DNA of 34,644 bases, taken from the NCBI GenBank assembly GCA_021789095.1, contig JAJYJX010000001.1, positions 1 through 34,644 on the forward strand. The letters run 5' to 3'. Positions 1 to 9,322 of the stretch are shown here, piece after piece (the stretch's first letter is position 1; the number at the start of each line of letters is the position of its first letter). The notes under the pieces were generated by a model. The model did not search any database and was not told the origin of the DNA. It saw only the letters and a program-made list of their open reading frames with translations. The translations under genes and the position numbers were made by a program. This stretch comes from a bacterium (GTDB taxonomy: Bacteria > JAMCPX01).

Positions 1-1
1 C

Positions 2-583
2 AGGGTTGAACTGAAAGCTATAAAGTATGTCAAGTATCCGCCGTTAGATGATGAACTGGCAAAGACAAGCGGAACTTACAATTCACTTGAAGAGTTGAAA
101 TCCGAACTCAGAAAGGATATAAAAGAGGAGATAGAGAGAATCAACAAGTTCATGTATCAGGATATGATCGTGTCTGCCTTGTTGAAAAGACACCCCGTCG
201 AACTCCCTGTGTCTCTTATAAGGAAAGAGCTGGAGCATATCGCAACCGAGGACCAGGAGTTGAAACGGGCATACGTTATGAATAATAAAGAACAGGTGGA
301 GGAGAGGATAAAACAGCTTGAAAATTATATCCGCACGGGGCTTGTTACAAGGATATTCTTTGATACAATCAAGAACCAGGGAAATATCTCGGTTGCCGAA
401 GATGATCTGAAGTCAGAAATTGCAAAGCTGGCGCGCCAGAGCAATGATACACCGGAACACGTAGCGGAAAGACTGCAGAAGGACAACAGCATGGAAACGA
501 TAAAACATCATTTACTGAACGATAAGATTCTTGATTTGATCATTGAAAGTGCCCAATTTATAGAAGAGAGGACAGAAAAATGA
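2..583 (+). CDS. tig: Trigger factor, C-terminal part (5' truncated by window edge)
   Basis: Trigger factor is the ribosome-associated chaperone that receives nascent chains. The frame is open from base 2 and gives 193 residues to the TGA at 581-583. An internal TTG at 95 could be mistaken for a start, but the reading continues upstream of it as [20 protein letters not shown], which matches the end of the PPIase domain and the PPLDDELAK linker of the family. The rest is the helical C-terminal chaperone domain, rich in Glu and Lys (for example the [13 protein letters not shown] helix). The N-terminal ribosome-binding and most of the PPIase domain lie outside the window. The stop overlaps the clpP start (ATGA), and clpX and lon follow, so this is the first visible member of a proteostasis operon. 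Identity is from family pattern recognition. Confidence 0.93.
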   Translation, partial: RVELKAIKYVKYPPLDDELAKTSGTYNSLEELKSELRKDIKEEIERINKFMYQDMIVSALLKRHPVELPVSLIRKELEHIATEDQELKRAYVMNNKEQVEERIKQLENYIRTGLVTRIFFDTIKNQGNISVAEDDLKSEIAKLARQSNDTPEHVAERLQKDNSMETIKHHLLNDKILDLIIESAQFIEERTEK

Positions 584-1209
584 CACTTATACCCATAGTT
601 GTGGAACAGACATCAAAAGGGGAAAGGGCTTATGATATATATTCCAGACTTCTGAAGGAAAGGATTATTTTTATAGGCTCCCCCATAGATGATGAGCTGG
701 CCAATATAGTAATAGCACAGCTTTTGTTCCTTGAAGCGGAGGACCCGGAGAAAGATATCTATCTTTATATAAATACTCCAGGCGGCATTGTTACTGCGGG
801 TCTGGCCATTTACGACACCATGCAGTATATCAAACCGCACATTACAACGACGTGCATAGGACAGGCGGCCAGCATGGGCGCTGTTCTGCTTGCAGCGGGT
901 GTCAAGGGCAAGAGATTTGCGCTGCCCCATGCAAGGATCATGATCCACCAGCCGTCAGGCGGGCTGCAGGGAAAGGCATCGGAGATCGACATACATGCAA
1001 AGGAAATACTGAAGCTCAGGGAAGAAATAAACAATATCCTGAGTGAGCATACGGGACAGCCGCTTGAAAGGATAGATGAAGATACGGAGAGGGACTTCTT
1101 TATGGGTGGCGAAGAGGCCATATCTTATGGTATAATAGACAGCGTGATAACAAAACGGGAAGAATTAAAAATAGGTGGAGGTAATAACATTGGTGCTCAA
1201 AAAGGATGA
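580..1209 (+). CDS. clpP: ATP-dependent Clp protease proteolytic subunit ClpP
   Basis: This is the serine protease core of ClpXP: a tetradecameric cytoplasmic barrel that degrades substrates unfolded by ClpX. It has 209 residues, a normal length. The catalytic triad is visible as Ser98 in [11 protein letters not shown], His123 in [10 protein letters not shown] and Asp172 in ERDFFM. The YLYINTPGG segment (about 61-69) forms the substrate-binding region. The ATG overlaps the trigger factor stop in an ATGA arrangement, which suggests translational coupling. Its 3' end runs into the clpX start region. The C-terminal tail [13 protein letters not shown] also encodes the clpX Shine-Dalgarno sequence (GGAGGT at 1177-1182). 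Confidence 0.98.
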   Translation: MTLIPIVVEQTSKGERAYDIYSRLLKERIIFIGSPIDDELANIVIAQLLFLEAEDPEKDIYLYINTPGGIVTAGLAIYDTMQYIKPHITTTCIGQAASMGAVLLAAGVKGKRFALPHARIMIHQPSGGLQGKASEIDIHAKEILKLREEINNILSEHTGQPLERIDEDTERDFFMGGEEAISYGIIDSVITKREELKIGGGNNIGAQKG

Positions 1210-2449
1210 CAGCGTCTTGAAGTGCTCATTCTGTGGCAAATCTCAAAGAGAGGTCAAAAAGCTTATAGCAGGTCCAAACGCGTTTATATGCGACGAGTGT
1301 GTCGAACTGTGCAACGAAATAATAGCAGAGGACTATGAAGCGCAGCAGGAGCCTTTGGGCATAAGGAGAGCAGTCCCGAAGCCGGGGGAGATAAAGGCGT
1401 TTTTGGACAGGTATGTCATAGGCCAGGAAAAGGCGAAGAAGATAATATCAGTCGCTGTCCATAACCACTACAAGAGGATAGAATCGCATCAGAAGAACGA
1501 CGATGTTGAGATCCAGAAGAGCAATATACTCCTGATAGGGCCCACAGGCACGGGGAAGACGCTGCTTGCGCAGACACTTGCCAGGTTCCTTGATGTGCCG
1601 TTTACAATCGCTGATGCAACGACCCTCACGGAAGCGGGATATGTCGGCGAAGATGTTGAGAATATCATACTCAGCCTTATACAGAATGCAAATTATGACA
1701 TAAACAAAGCGCAAAGAGGCATTGTTTACATAGACGAGATAGACAAACTGTCGCGCAAGACAGACAGCCCTTCGATAACCCGGGATGTTTCGGGAGAAGG
1801 TGTCCAGCAGGCTCTCTTGAAGATCATAGAGGGCACCATGGCGAACGTTCCTCCCAAAGGAGGCAGAAAACATCCTGAACAGGACTACTTCAGGATCGAC
1901 ACTACCAATATCCTGTTCATATGCGGAGGAACCTTCGACGGTATTGAAAAGATTATATCAAAACGCATCGGTGTGAAGTCAATGGGGTTCGGTGCCGATC
2001 TGAAGGGCGTAAGGGGCAGGAGCCTGAGTGATATACTGTCCGTGGTTGAAACAGAAGACCTCATAAGGTACGGGATGATCCCGGAGTTTGTAGGCAGGGT
2101 GCCGATTGTTGCAACAATGGAAGAACTGACCGTAGAGGCACTGATGGATATACTGGTAAAACCAAGGAACGCCATAATCAAACAATACCAGAAACTCTTT
2201 TCCATGGAGGGCGTGAAGCTCATGTTCACCCACGACGCCATAGAATCAATTGCCAGGGAGGCGATCAGGAGGAAATCCGGCGCACGCGGGCTGCGATCTA
2301 TAATGGAAAACGTCATGCTGGACGTTATGTATGAAATCCCCTCAAGGAGTGACGTCAGGGAATGCATGATCAATTCGGATGTGATCTTCAAACATATCGG
2401 ACCTTTGCTTACCTACGAAAAGAAAGCCGAGGCAGGCGGGAGCAAATAA
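1193..2449 (+). CDS. clpX: ATP-dependent Clp protease ATP-binding subunit ClpX
   Basis: ClpX is the AAA+ unfoldase that feeds substrates to ClpP. From GTG 1193 it has 418 residues. The N-terminal zinc-binding domain has Cys11, Cys14, Cys33 and Cys36 (CSFC and CDEC). Walker A is GPTGTGKT at 116-123, the GYVG pore loop is at about 149-152, Walker B is IVYIDEID at about 177-184, and the RKH-type pore loop reads GGRKHPEQ at about 223. The frame opens further upstream at GTG 1175, but GGAGGT (1177-1182) lies inside that extension. It is well spaced for TTG 1190 or GTG 1193, so the start is placed there; the two cannot be told apart by sequence. The gene overlaps the clpP end and its TAA overlaps the lon ATG (TAATG). 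Confidence 0.97.
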   Translation: MLKKDDSVLKCSFCGKSQREVKKLIAGPNAFICDECVELCNEIIAEDYEAQQEPLGIRRAVPKPGEIKAFLDRYVIGQEKAKKIISVAVHNHYKRIESHQKNDDVEIQKSNILLIGPTGTGKTLLAQTLARFLDVPFTIADATTLTEAGYVGEDVENIILSLIQNANYDINKAQRGIVYIDEIDKLSRKTDSPSITRDVSGEGVQQALLKIIEGTMANVPPKGGRKHPEQDYFRIDTTNILFICGGTFDGIEKIISKRIGVKSMGFGADLKGVRGRSLSDILSVVETEDLIRYGMIPEFVGRVPIVATMEELTVEALMDILVKPRNAIIKQYQKLFSMEGVKLMFTHDAIESIAREAIRRKSGARGLRSIMENVMLDVMYEIPSRSDVRECMINSDVIFKHIGPLLTYEKKAEAGGSK

Positions 2450-4884
2450 TGAAAACGGACAACAACAATACATACAAAGTTCCATTATTGCCCCTGAGAG
2501 ATATTGTTATATTCCCCCATCAGACGACGCCCCTGATAGTGGGCAGGCAGAAATCCGTCAATGCGGTAAAAGAGGCCATAAACAATAATTCGTTCATATT
2601 TACAACAATACAAAAAGACCCCAAGATAGAGGACCCGAGAGAAAATGACATATATGCTACAGGCACTCTTTCATCAATAGAGCATCACATCGTTGAGAGC
2701 GACAACATAAAACTGCTTGTAAAAGGGGTCAAGCGCGGCAGGGTTAGATCATACAATGATACGGGAGTTTATGTTTATGTTGAGGTTGAGGCCGTAGAGG
2801 ACATCGTAAAGGACACACTGGAAATAGAAGCTTTAAAGAGACAGCTTATATCTGCGTTTTCCGAGTATGCAAAGAATACCAATCTCATAGCCCCTGAAGT
2901 TGTGGCATACACCACGGCCATTGATAATCCATCCGTACTCGCGAATTCCATTGCAGGCAGCATAAAGATGAAGTCGGAAGAGAAACAGAACCTCATAGAG
3001 ATAGCAGAGCTTGACAAGTACATGAACAAGCTGCTCGAGAGACTCTTTGGAGAGATAGAGATACTCGACATCGAGAAAAGGATTAAGGCGCAGGTGAAGA
3101 AACAGACAGAGAAGGCCCAGAAGGAATATTATCTGAATGAACAGATGAGGGCTATACAGAAAGAGCTTGGTGAAAAGGATGAATTCAAGACAGAGATTAA
3201 AGAGTTAGAGGATCGCATAAAAAAGAAAAAGATGTCTGAAGAGGCCCACAAACGGTGCAAGGGCGAGCTGAAGAAGCTCAGGATGATGTCTCCGATGAGT
3301 GCCGAAGCAGCAGTGGTGAGGAGCTACCTGGAGTGGATACTATCATTGCCGTGGTATGAACATACAGAAGAGAAAAAAGACATCAATGAAGCGAAAAAAG
3401 TGCTGGACAGGGATCATTACGGACTCGAGCAGGTAAAAGAAAGGATCCTCGAATTCCTGGCTGTCAAGGCGCTGAGTCCCGATGCCAAGGGCCCCATCCT
3501 GTGTTTTGTAGGGCCTCCCGGTGTCGGCAAGACGTCTCTTGCAAAATCTATAGCGGAGGCAACAGGAAGGAATTTTGTAAGACAGTCACTTGGAGGTGTA
3601 AGGGATGAGGCAGAGATCCGCGGTCACAGGAGGACATATGTAAGCGCCCTTCCTGGGAAGGTCATACAGTCGATGCGAAAGGCCGGTTCATCTAATCCTG
3701 TTTTCCTGTTCGATGAAATAGACAAGATGAGCACCGATTTCAGGGGTGATCCGTCAGCAGCACTTTTAGAAGTACTCGATCCCGAGCAAAACCATACGTT
3801 TAACGATCACTACCTTGACCTTGATTACGACCTTTCGAAAATCATGTTCATCACGACTGCAAATACAGTTGCGGGCATACCTCCGGCTCTGCTTGACCGT
3901 CTGGAGATAATAAGGCTGCCGGGGTATATAGAGATTGAAAAGCTGAATATCGCAAGGAATTTCCTGATCGCCAAGCAGTTAAAGGCAAACGGGGTCAGCC
4001 AGGATCAGCTTGCTTTCACCAGTAATTCCATTATCAGGATCATAAGGGATTACACGCGTGAGGCAGGGGTGAGGAACGTGGAGCGCGAGATTGCGACTAT
4101 TGTCAGAAAGGTTGCAAAGCATATACTCGAGACGGGTGAATCGAAGAAGAGGAATACAATAAGAAGTTCAAACCTCGAGAAGTATCTTGGTGTGCCGAAG
4201 TATAAGAGGAGTGAACTTGAGGAAAAGGATCTTGTCGGCGTTGCAACCGGTCTTGCATGGACTGAAGCAGGCGGCGATATCCTTGCAATAGAGTCCGCAG
4301 TGCTGAACGGCAGGGGCAAGCTTACCGTTACAGGCAAGCTTGGAGAAACAATGAGAGAATCTGCAAGTGCAGCACTGAGCTATGTAAGGACCATATCTGC
4401 GGACCTTGGTTTAAAAAAAGAGTTTTACAGGCATATAGATGTACACATACATATACCGGAAGGTGCAATACCCAAGGATGGACCATCAGCAGGCATTACA
4501 ATGGCTACTTCGCTCGTATCCGCTTTGACAAAGATCCCCGTAAAACGGGATCTCGCCATGACCGGCGAGATCACCCTGAGAGGCAGGATACTTCCTATAG
4601 GGGGGCTCAAGGAAAAACTTATGGCCGCAATGCGGGCCCAGATAAAAGAGGTGCTTATACCGAAAGACAACGAAAAGGATGTTGAAGAGATACCGGACAT
4701 GATAAGGAAATCGCTCAACATCATGTTTGTCGAACATATGAATCAGGTTATAGAAAGGGCTCTGAGGGTTGATTCACCCGAACAGATATGGAAGGGCAGG
4801 ATAAAAGCGGATGTGCAGCTTCCTGCTATGAGCCAGACAAGCGAAATACCTATACCGCCTGCACAGCCGCAGCCGAACAATTAG
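2449..4884 (+). CDS. lon: ATP-dependent Lon protease (LonA type)
   Basis: Lon is a cytoplasmic AAA+ serine protease that removes misfolded and regulatory proteins. It has 811 residues from ATG 2449, which overlaps the clpX stop by one base and is preceded by a purine-rich GGCGGGAG. The frame is open further upstream inside clpX, but the Lon N-domain signature VPLLPLRDIVIFPH comes directly after this ATG. A coiled-coil linker occupies roughly 190-290. Walker A is GPPGVGKT at 355-362 and Walker B VFLFDEID at about 418-425. The catalytic dyad is Ser680 (PKDGPSAG) and Lys723 (GGLKEKL), spaced 43 residues as in E. coli Lon (S679/K722). The tail is proline- and glutamine-rich (PIPPAQPQPNN). It is the last gene of the operon and faces a convergent gene. 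Confidence 0.98.
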   Translation: MKTDNNNTYKVPLLPLRDIVIFPHQTTPLIVGRQKSVNAVKEAINNNSFIFTTIQKDPKIEDPRENDIYATGTLSSIEHHIVESDNIKLLVKGVKRGRVRSYNDTGVYVYVEVEAVEDIVKDTLEIEALKRQLISAFSEYAKNTNLIAPEVVAYTTAIDNPSVLANSIAGSIKMKSEEKQNLIEIAELDKYMNKLLERLFGEIEILDIEKRIKAQVKKQTEKAQKEYYLNEQMRAIQKELGEKDEFKTEIKELEDRIKKKKMSEEAHKRCKGELKKLRMMSPMSAEAAVVRSYLEWILSLPWYEHTEEKKDINEAKKVLDRDHYGLEQVKERILEFLAVKALSPDAKGPILCFVGPPGVGKTSLAKSIAEATGRNFVRQSLGGVRDEAEIRGHRRTYVSALPGKVIQSMRKAGSSNPVFLFDEIDKMSTDFRGDPSAALLEVLDPEQNHTFNDHYLDLDYDLSKIMFITTANTVAGIPPALLDRLEIIRLPGYIEIEKLNIARNFLIAKQLKANGVSQDQLAFTSNSIIRIIRDYTREAGVRNVEREIATIVRKVAKHILETGESKKRNTIRSSNLEKYLGVPKYKRSELEEKDLVGVATGLAWTEAGGDILAIESAVLNGRGKLTVTGKLGETMRESASAALSYVRTISADLGLKKEFYRHIDVHIHIPEGAIPKDGPSAGITMATSLVSALTKIPVKRDLAMTGEITLRGRILPIGGLKEKLMAAMRAQIKEVLIPKDNEKDVEEIPDMIRKSLNIMFVEHMNQVIERALRVDSPEQIWKGRIKADVQLPAMSQTSEIPIPPAQPQPNN

Positions 4885-4900
4885 AATACTGCGATAGACA

Positions 4901-5012
4901 GTTTACCCCGTTAGAAAACATTACATTTTCTTTACTCGCACAAAAGAGATTTCTGCGAAAGATAGAGGGAACTGGAACTTAACACCGTGTTTGGTTTTCT
5001 ACCGGGGTTTAT
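4901..5012. repeat. Inverted-repeat pair between lon and the convergent TPR gene
   Basis: GTTTACCCCGTTAGAAAAC (4901-4919) and GTTTTCTACCGGGGTTTAT (4994-5012) are inverted copies of each other, matching at 15 of 19 positions and separated by about 75 bases. The right copy overlaps the stop codon of the minus-strand gene that ends at 5009. The pair could fold as a long stem or mark the ends of a small non-coding element. The core ACCCCGTTAGAAA recurs in other intergenic regions of this window. I see no gene between lon and 5009. Confidence 0.5.
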
Positions 5013-6865
5013 CGTGGTAGTTTGCTTATGATCTGCTTCAGTATGGCAGCGTCTTCTTGATAGGGGTCAAGGTAAAGGCTCATTTCAATGGCTTTTCTTG
5101 CTGCATAAGTGTTGTTTGTATATTTCAAATAAAATTCTCCGAGTAGCCTGTAAAACACGGCATTGTCCTGGTGTGATGCTATTATCTCCTTTAACAAGGA
5201 TATTGCCTTCTCTGTTTTGCCATTATTAGCGTAAAAGTCGGTAAGCTCATCTATAAAATCAAGATTATATGGATCTGTCAGAACACAGGTTCTGAGCTCC
5301 TTCTCATAATCAGTGTAGTCCTTTGTTTTCTGGTAATAAACAGCAAGTAAGTGCCTGTAATTTACGTTGTCAGGCGCATACTTTATAGCCTTTTTAATAT
5401 AGAGAAGTGCCTTGCCATACTCCTTGTTCTGCAAATAGTAAAGACTGAAGCCTGCCAGGATATCCGTATCATATGGATTTAATTTCAACCCTGTCTCAGC
5501 CTGTTTCAGTGCCTCGGGTATTTTGTTGTCAGCGACAAGTGCCCATGCATACATTTTATGACCAAAATAATAATCAGGAAGTTTCTCGGTTACATTTCTC
5601 CAGAGATGCTCGTCGTCTTTCCATACACCTACCCTCTGATAAGCAAGTATACCGAAAACAAGTAAAATAATACCTGCTACTGCGATACCGGGTTTTCTGG
5701 TACTCTGTGTAGTATAAAGGTATTCAAGCCCCATGCCGATCAATACATAAATGCCTATGGATGGCAGGATCAGATTAATATTTGTGAAATTATATACCGG
5801 CAGTATACCAAACCCGGGGATCATGTTTGCAAAATACCATGACATCCAGAAAAAGCCTGAATGATGCTTTCTGTAGAGATGGATCATAAGATATAGGAAT
5901 GCCGCCAGTAGTATAATGCTTATGACAAGCCTTGGCGAGAACAGGTTGTATATTACGGATTGAGGATAGAGGGAAACGAGCTTGAATGGCAGGACGATCC
6001 TGTTCGGGTATCCCAGTATGCCTGAGATGTTTGGTATCAACGAAAGGATATGACTGGAAATGTTTCCACCGGTAAGTCCGTTTTTATTCATGAGTATCTG
6101 TCCGATTAAAAATATAGATACAGATATGGCGGATATTATGTAGAATGGAAGCTGAATAAAAAAGATACTCAAAAAATGTTTTCTGTAAATGTACCATTCC
6201 ATTATCAGGATTATAAGTACAACTGTTGCGGCGGATTGTTTTGTCAGGATTGCACAGAGGAATGCAAGTAAACTTACCGCATAAGACAACCTGCTGCCTT
6301 TCTTTATAAAGGAGTTATATTCAATCAGCGCTACAAGGGCAAAGAAAACGGACTGTGTACTGCCGAGTGCTGAAACCCATGCTGCCGAGTCAACATTTAC
6401 GGGCGCGAGCAGAAATAAGATTGCAGCTATCGCTGCTGTGAACCCCGTTAAAGAACCCTGCTCTTGAACAGTTGGTACCGCCGGTGAATCTGGTTCAGAG
6501 GCTTTCTCCAACGGGGTGAACACTGTTTCGATCCTTTTTACAAAAAGGTAAACGAGCATTGCGTCGGCGATGAATATCAAGGCATTCAATGCGTGAAGCC
6601 ACAAAGGCTTAATGCCCGTTATACTGTAGATCAACATGTAAGTGAACAGGTGGAATGGTCCATAAAATCCGTTGTTATAGTAATGTGTAAAAATGTATCG
6701 TATGTTGTGAAATGTTAACCCCTTTATGGAAGGATCGTTTGTTATAAAAAGACTGTCGCCCCAGCTTAAAAGCGGGAATGATAATACGCGGTGATATATT
6801 ATTATACCCAGTACTGCCAGTATAAAGAGTACCAGTTTGTCATTTATTGTTTGTTTGTTTTCCAT
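5009..6865 (-). CDS. Polytopic membrane protein with C-terminal TPR repeats (GT-C/TMTC-like), paralog B
   Basis: This 618-residue protein has about ten hydrophobic segments over the first ~420 residues, then TPR units to the end (for example YAPDNVNYRHLLAVYYQKTK). The layout matches bacterial GT-C-fold proteins with TPR tails that resemble eukaryotic TMTC O-mannosyltransferases, which act on lipid-linked sugar donors at the outer membrane face. The family usually has an acidic pair in the first periplasmic loop. Here the loop reads SWGDSLFITNDPSIKG, so the first acid is Gly36 and only Asp37 remains. The paralog upstream keeps both. A charged insert (about 117-135) follows the third segment. 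The start overlaps the upstream paralog by 22 bp, so the two are likely co-translated. No substrate can be named. Confidence 0.82.
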   Translation of the reverse strand: MENKQTINDKLVLFILAVLGIIIYHRVLSFPLLSWGDSLFITNDPSIKGLTFHNIRYIFTHYYNNGFYGPFHLFTYMLIYSITGIKPLWLHALNALIFIADAMLVYLFVKRIETVFTPLEKASEPDSPAVPTVQEQGSLTGFTAAIAAILFLLAPVNVDSAAWVSALGSTQSVFFALVALIEYNSFIKKGSRLSYAVSLLAFLCAILTKQSAATVVLIILIMEWYIYRKHFLSIFFIQLPFYIISAISVSIFLIGQILMNKNGLTGGNISSHILSLIPNISGILGYPNRIVLPFKLVSLYPQSVIYNLFSPRLVISIILLAAFLYLMIHLYRKHHSGFFWMSWYFANMIPGFGILPVYNFTNINLILPSIGIYVLIGMGLEYLYTTQSTRKPGIAVAGIILLVFGILAYQRVGVWKDDEHLWRNVTEKLPDYYFGHKMYAWALVADNKIPEALKQAETGLKLNPYDTDILAGFSLYYLQNKEYGKALLYIKKAIKYAPDNVNYRHLLAVYYQKTKDYTDYEKELRTCVLTDPYNLDFIDELTDFYANNGKTEKAISLLKEIIASHQDNAVFYRLLGEFYLKYTNNTYAARKAIEMSLYLDPYQEDAAILKQIISKLPR

Positions 6866-8673
6866 GATTCCAGCAACAGTTTGATCTCACCTGCATATTG
6901 TTGTTCAGGTGCAAGTTCAAGGCTTTTTTTAAAGTATTTTATGGCAAGCTGTTGATCATGATAGTACCGTGCTGTTATGTAACCAAGCATGCGCCATGCA
7001 TCAGCGTCAAGCGGTTTCAACGCAACAAGTTTTGCAAGCAGGTTTCTTGCCTCGCTTACCTTGCCTGTCTGTACATAGATATATGCAAGCTTTTCATATG
7101 CCGGAACATAAGGTGCCGCATCAACTGCCTTGATGAGCAGTGCAACGGCCTGATCGATATGATTCTGATTTCCGGCCAGGGTTATCTCTGCCATTTCAAA
7201 GTATATCATCGCCTTTAATGTTGAGGGGGTGTCTCCGAACCCTGGCAAAACAGCTATGTCAGCATGACCTTCTTTTTCGAGCTTGTTGAGCTGGCTTAAA
7301 GCCTCATCAAGCATGGCCTGTGCCCTGGTGTAATCACCTGTGTCTGCATAAGCCTTTGCTATAAAGTATTTCATTGCGACAAAGTCGGGTGTTCTGCTGA
7401 GAAGTTTCCTGCCGTATTCGATACCTTCGTACGGTTCGTTGTTCCTGAGATAAGCGGCTGACAGTGACATAAGAATAGAAGTATCGTCACCAACAGCATG
7501 GAGAGAGCTTGTCCACATGCTTATCTCGTTTTTCCATACAAATTGCCTTTTGAATCCCAGGAACCCGTAAACAAGCAGTATGAGAGCAAGGAACACATAT
7601 GCAATCTTTTTATTATCAATCCTGTTGATAGAAATTACCAGTGTGGTGTACACGCCGATAGAGGCTATGTAGAGATACCAGTTTGCAAAGAACGGCATCG
7701 CGATAATGCCGTAATAAGGCAGCATATTTGCAAAGTACCAGATGATCCAGAATACAAGTAGGAACTCCTTTCTTTTCACCAGTTCTTTAATGCCGATGAT
7801 TATAAAGACCATTATAAGAAGGCTGAGAACGAATCTTGTATTTGAAACTATTGCATCAAGGGGATACGCTATAGAAAGTCTTACAGGAAAAAGCAGCTTT
7901 GAGGGGTATTCGGGCAACCCGGCCATAACTGCAATAACGGTTTTTGTATTTGACCAGAGGCTGTTGCCTATAAGGCCGTGATAAGAACCGATAGTCGCCT
8001 GACCTATCATGAAAATGATCATAAACACCAGAGAGGCTGATGCATAAGGGAGAAGATTAAAGATACTGTTTTTCATTGTCTTGCTGTTGATCAGATCATA
8101 CAGGAACATCATGATTATAAGGGTGGCCCCCGGTGCCTTGACAAGTAACCCGAGAATAAACCCGATGAACGAGCATGCGTAAAGGCTTTTTCTATTCCTG
8201 CTTCTGTACAGCGTATAAAAGTAAAACCCCGACAAAAAGAAAAATAATGACTGCGTGTTTTTCAGTTCCGCTATCCATACCGCCGAATCTATGTTGACGG
8301 GTGATACAAGAAAGAGGAGTGAAGAAAATAATGCCGTGATCCTGTCATGCTGGATCTCATCAACGACCATGTATACCATTACGCCCGACAGTATATGGAA
8401 GATAATCCCGGTCAGGTGGTAAGCCATTGCGTGATAACCCGATATACGGTAAAGGAGCATGTAGGTAAGATACTGAATGGGTGCATATACGCCGTGATGA
8501 AACGAGGTAAAGAAATAGATGATATTGCTCATGGAGAAGTGCCTTATGTACACATTGTCCGTTACATAGAAGTTGTCGTCCAGGTTTACGAACCCGAACC
8601 GCAGTGACGGCAAAAGCATCAGAAATGTTACAACGCTTATAAGTAATATGTCAGGCCATTTTCTTTTTGTCAT
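6844..8673 (-). CDS. Polytopic membrane protein with C-terminal TPR repeats (GT-C/TMTC-like), paralog A
   Basis: This 609-residue protein shares its plan with the next gene: hydrophobic segments from residue ~9 to ~390, then TPR-like helices to the end (for example YYHDQQLAIKYFKKSLELAP). The first periplasmic loop reads VNLDDNFYVTDNVYIRH, with the acidic pair Asp32-Asp33 that GT-C/TMTC-like enzymes use for metal or acceptor handling. Further shared blocks such as LVSPVNIDSAVW and WIIWYFANMLPYYGI confirm common ancestry with the 5009-6865 product. An inner-membrane sugar transferase with a soluble TPR platform is the likely role. No good Shine-Dalgarno precedes the ATG and no glycan genes are adjacent, so the acceptor is unknown. 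Confidence 0.83.
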   Translation of the reverse strand: MTKRKWPDILLISVVTFLMLLPSLRFGFVNLDDNFYVTDNVYIRHFSMSNIIYFFTSFHHGVYAPIQYLTYMLLYRISGYHAMAYHLTGIIFHILSGVMVYMVVDEIQHDRITALFSSLLFLVSPVNIDSAVWIAELKNTQSLFFFLSGFYFYTLYRSRNRKSLYACSFIGFILGLLVKAPGATLIIMMFLYDLINSKTMKNSIFNLLPYASASLVFMIIFMIGQATIGSYHGLIGNSLWSNTKTVIAVMAGLPEYPSKLLFPVRLSIAYPLDAIVSNTRFVLSLLIMVFIIIGIKELVKRKEFLLVFWIIWYFANMLPYYGIIAMPFFANWYLYIASIGVYTTLVISINRIDNKKIAYVFLALILLVYGFLGFKRQFVWKNEISMWTSSLHAVGDDTSILMSLSAAYLRNNEPYEGIEYGRKLLSRTPDFVAMKYFIAKAYADTGDYTRAQAMLDEALSQLNKLEKEGHADIAVLPGFGDTPSTLKAMIYFEMAEITLAGNQNHIDQAVALLIKAVDAAPYVPAYEKLAYIYVQTGKVSEARNLLAKLVALKPLDADAWRMLGYITARYYHDQQLAIKYFKKSLELAPEQQYAGEIKLLLESWKTNKQ

Positions 8674-8806
8674 ACGCGTTGTATAGCATATCGTGCTTGC
8701 CGGATAAAGATAACAAATATTAAAAATACAAAAATGGTTAAAGCTATTGACGAATATAATCCATCAGTATTAAAAATAAAGCCAACAAGAGAGGGAGTTC
8801 CCCTGT

Positions 8807-9169
8807 ATGACGAAAGTCAGGATAATGAAGATTGTAGGGTTTGTTCTCGTCTTTGTGTTTGCAACCAATGCAGCTTTTGCATTCGCAGCAAGTCACCACC
8901 TGACAAATTTCGCCAAAATCCATCATACAAGTAAGAAAAGAGCTTCAAACTTGACCTCTGATGACCCTGATCCAGACAGTGATTTCAAAGCCGCATTTTA
9001 TCCGGTCAGGCATCACATAAAAAGGCAGTATAATTCAATCAGTGCTATGATTACTGTCCCTCCAATACTTGATCCCTTAATCAACGACGGTATCGTTCCA
9101 ATAAAAACATCTCATCCGTCTTTAAACAACCTTTCCGACATCTTCATTCCACCAAAAAACAGAACATAA
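8807..9169 (+). CDS. Small exported protein of unknown function
   Basis: This 120-residue protein is not one I recognise. The N-terminus is a signal peptide: basic MTKVRIMK, then a hydrophobic stretch (IVGFVLVFVFATNAAFAFA) with an Ala-x-Ala cleavage site near residue 25-27. The mature part is about 93 residues, with an acidic DDPDPDSD patch, several His and Lys residues, proline-rich turns (TVPPILDPLIN) and no cysteine. GAGGGAG lies upstream of the ATG at a usable distance. A second ATG at 8825 would also keep the signal peptide. It is divergent from the TPR membrane pair and followed by a dispersed repeat. Periplasmic location is inferred from the signal; nothing shows a function. Confidence 0.55.
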   Translation: MTKVRIMKIVGFVLVFVFATNAAFAFAASHHLTNFAKIHHTSKKRASNLTSDDPDPDSDFKAAFYPVRHHIKRQYNSISAMITVPPILDPLINDGIVPIKTSHPSLNNLSDIFIPPKNRT

Positions 9170-9180
9170 TTGTCCGTTTT

Positions 9181-9248
9181 GTCATTCCGTGCTGTGACAC
9201 GGAATCCAGTCTTCTGGTTTTTCGGATTCCTACTTTCACAGAAATGAC
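9181..9248. repeat. Dispersed palindromic repeat with GTCATT/AATGAC ends
   Basis: This 68-bp element begins GTCATT and ends AATGAC. Inside it, ATTCCGTG (9184-9191) and CACGGAAT (9198-9205) form a perfect 8-bp stem. Sequences of the GTCATTCC...GGAATCCAG type are a common family of intergenic repeats in bacteria. This copy lies between the small exported protein and the lipoprotein gene. It could act as a transcript-stabilising or terminating stem, or be a miniature mobile element. Confidence 0.65.
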
Positions 9249-9322
9249 GCAATTCTGTGACAAAGCAGCGGAGATCGAAAAAAGGCATTGTAAGAGCGAT
9301 TAACAAAAAGAAGGAATTATAT

